Shown here piece by piece: positions 63,630-64,000 of a stretch of DNA of 64,000 bases (position 1 is its first letter; each line of letters begins with the position of its first letter). Source of the stretch: Undaria pinnatifida (Eukaryota > Sar > Phaeophyceae > Laminariales > Alariaceae); assembly GCA_012845835.1 (NCBI GenBank), contig JABAKD010000010.1, positions 16,937,204 through 17,001,203 of the forward strand. The letters are read 5' to 3'. The position numbers and the translations under genes were made by a program. A model generated the notes under the pieces. It was not told the origin of the DNA. It saw only the letters and a program-made list of their open reading frames with translations, and searched no databases.

Positions 63630-63905
63630 ACGGAAACCCACCCAATGCTGGCGAATGAGTTACCGTATACGAAAGAAGATAACACACCCCGGTGATAACA
63701 TTGTGAAGTTGTAAAAAATTATCACCGGGTGCGGTATTCTGTTGGGGGGGTGTTATATTATGCAACCCGGGTGATAACGTGTAGGTAGCAGGGCCCATGA
63801 AGGGGGTGTGATAAACCAAGGGGTGTGATAACACTGCCGCACACTTGCAGGGGGTGTTGTATTCTGTGGGGGCTGTGCTATCTTATATGGGTGTGTTATC
63901 TTCTG
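63630..63905 (+). repeat. Imperfect repeats around GGTGTGATAACA
   Basis: CCGGTGATAACA, CCGGGTGATAACG, GGGGTGTGATAAAC, GGGGTGTGATAACA and GGGTGTGTTATCTTCTGT recur with T/A-rich spacers, including inverted forms (GTTATATTAT, GTTATCTTC). Confidence 0.6.
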
Positions 63906-64000
63906 TCGTATGCGGTACAGTCCTTCTCCAACTTCTCCCCCCCCCCCCCCTTACTACCCTCTCTCCCTCCCTCTCTGGGTCTTCTCGTCAATTTTATATA

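Larger units (their letters stand above)
61077..64000. other. Region 5' of the kinase; no supported gene
   Basis: It should contain the kinase start exon and promoter, but I could not identify them. Present are two exon-1 copies, a GTGGAAGTGTGGTGAGC family copy (62003-62090), an AAGGCGG element (62505-62690), a TTAACCCC element (62904-62989) and imperfect repeats of GGGTGTGATAACA (63630-63905). Confidence 0.55.

Noticed and set aside
1-64000. rRNA genes, organellar sequence or bacterial operons
   Set aside because: No rRNA-like stretches, and the genes are intron-split with nuclear-type splice sites; the sigma factor is a nuclear gene, not bacterial contamination, because its exons join across a GT-AG intron.

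Overview
The window is nuclear DNA from a eukaryote with long, repeat-filled introns. It carries two well-supported intron-rich genes (37 recognised exons, with split codons restored across most junctions), one shorter two-exon gene, and the edge of an LTR retrotransposon. A nuclear gene for a bacterial-type sigma-70 factor implies a plastid. That, together with GC-rich exons, introns of about 0.2-4 kb, dense minisatellites and tRNA-derived SINEs, best fits a photosynthetic stramenopile, most likely a brown alga. This is inference; no marker gene settles it.

Layout. 1-3115: 5' part of an LTR retrotransposon on the minus strand (LTR candidate, gag with a zinc knuckle, aspartic protease running off the left edge), with frame breaks and a large inverted repeat over the gag start. 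3116-6627: repeats, no convincing gene. 7017-8878 (+): sigma-70-family factor, two exons seen, with degraded copies of the exon 1 start just upstream. 8879-12879: repeats including an element of about 830 bp with inverted ends. 12880-27022 (-): cytosolic phenylalanyl-tRNA synthetase alpha subunit (FARSA), eleven exons joined in phase; the short first exon was not located. 27023-34516: SINEs and other repeats. 34517-61076 (-): an approximately 1,500-residue protein kinase of the MAP3K-epsilon / Cdc7 (septation) type, 26 exons: STE-class kinase domain, acidic low-complexity middle, armadillo-like C-terminal half. 61077-64000: further repeats; the kinase start exon was not found.

The three genes are housekeeping or signalling genes with no operon-like relation: the sigma factor probably directs plastid transcription, FARSA charges tRNA-Phe in the cytosol, and the kinase probably acts in cell-division signalling. 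Sigma and FARSA are convergent; FARSA and the kinase are in tandem on the minus strand.

The most unusual property of the window is structural. Many exons have one to three decayed partial copies ('echoes') within about 50-1,700 bp in the flanking intron, some keeping the splice site, and the intergenic DNA shows the same local duplication. In addition there are at least eight families of short dispersed or fold-back elements (including an approximately 90-bp element bounded by TTAACCCCTTTA and its complement, and a tRNA-headed SINE), and four GC-AG introns among 36 reconstructed junctions.
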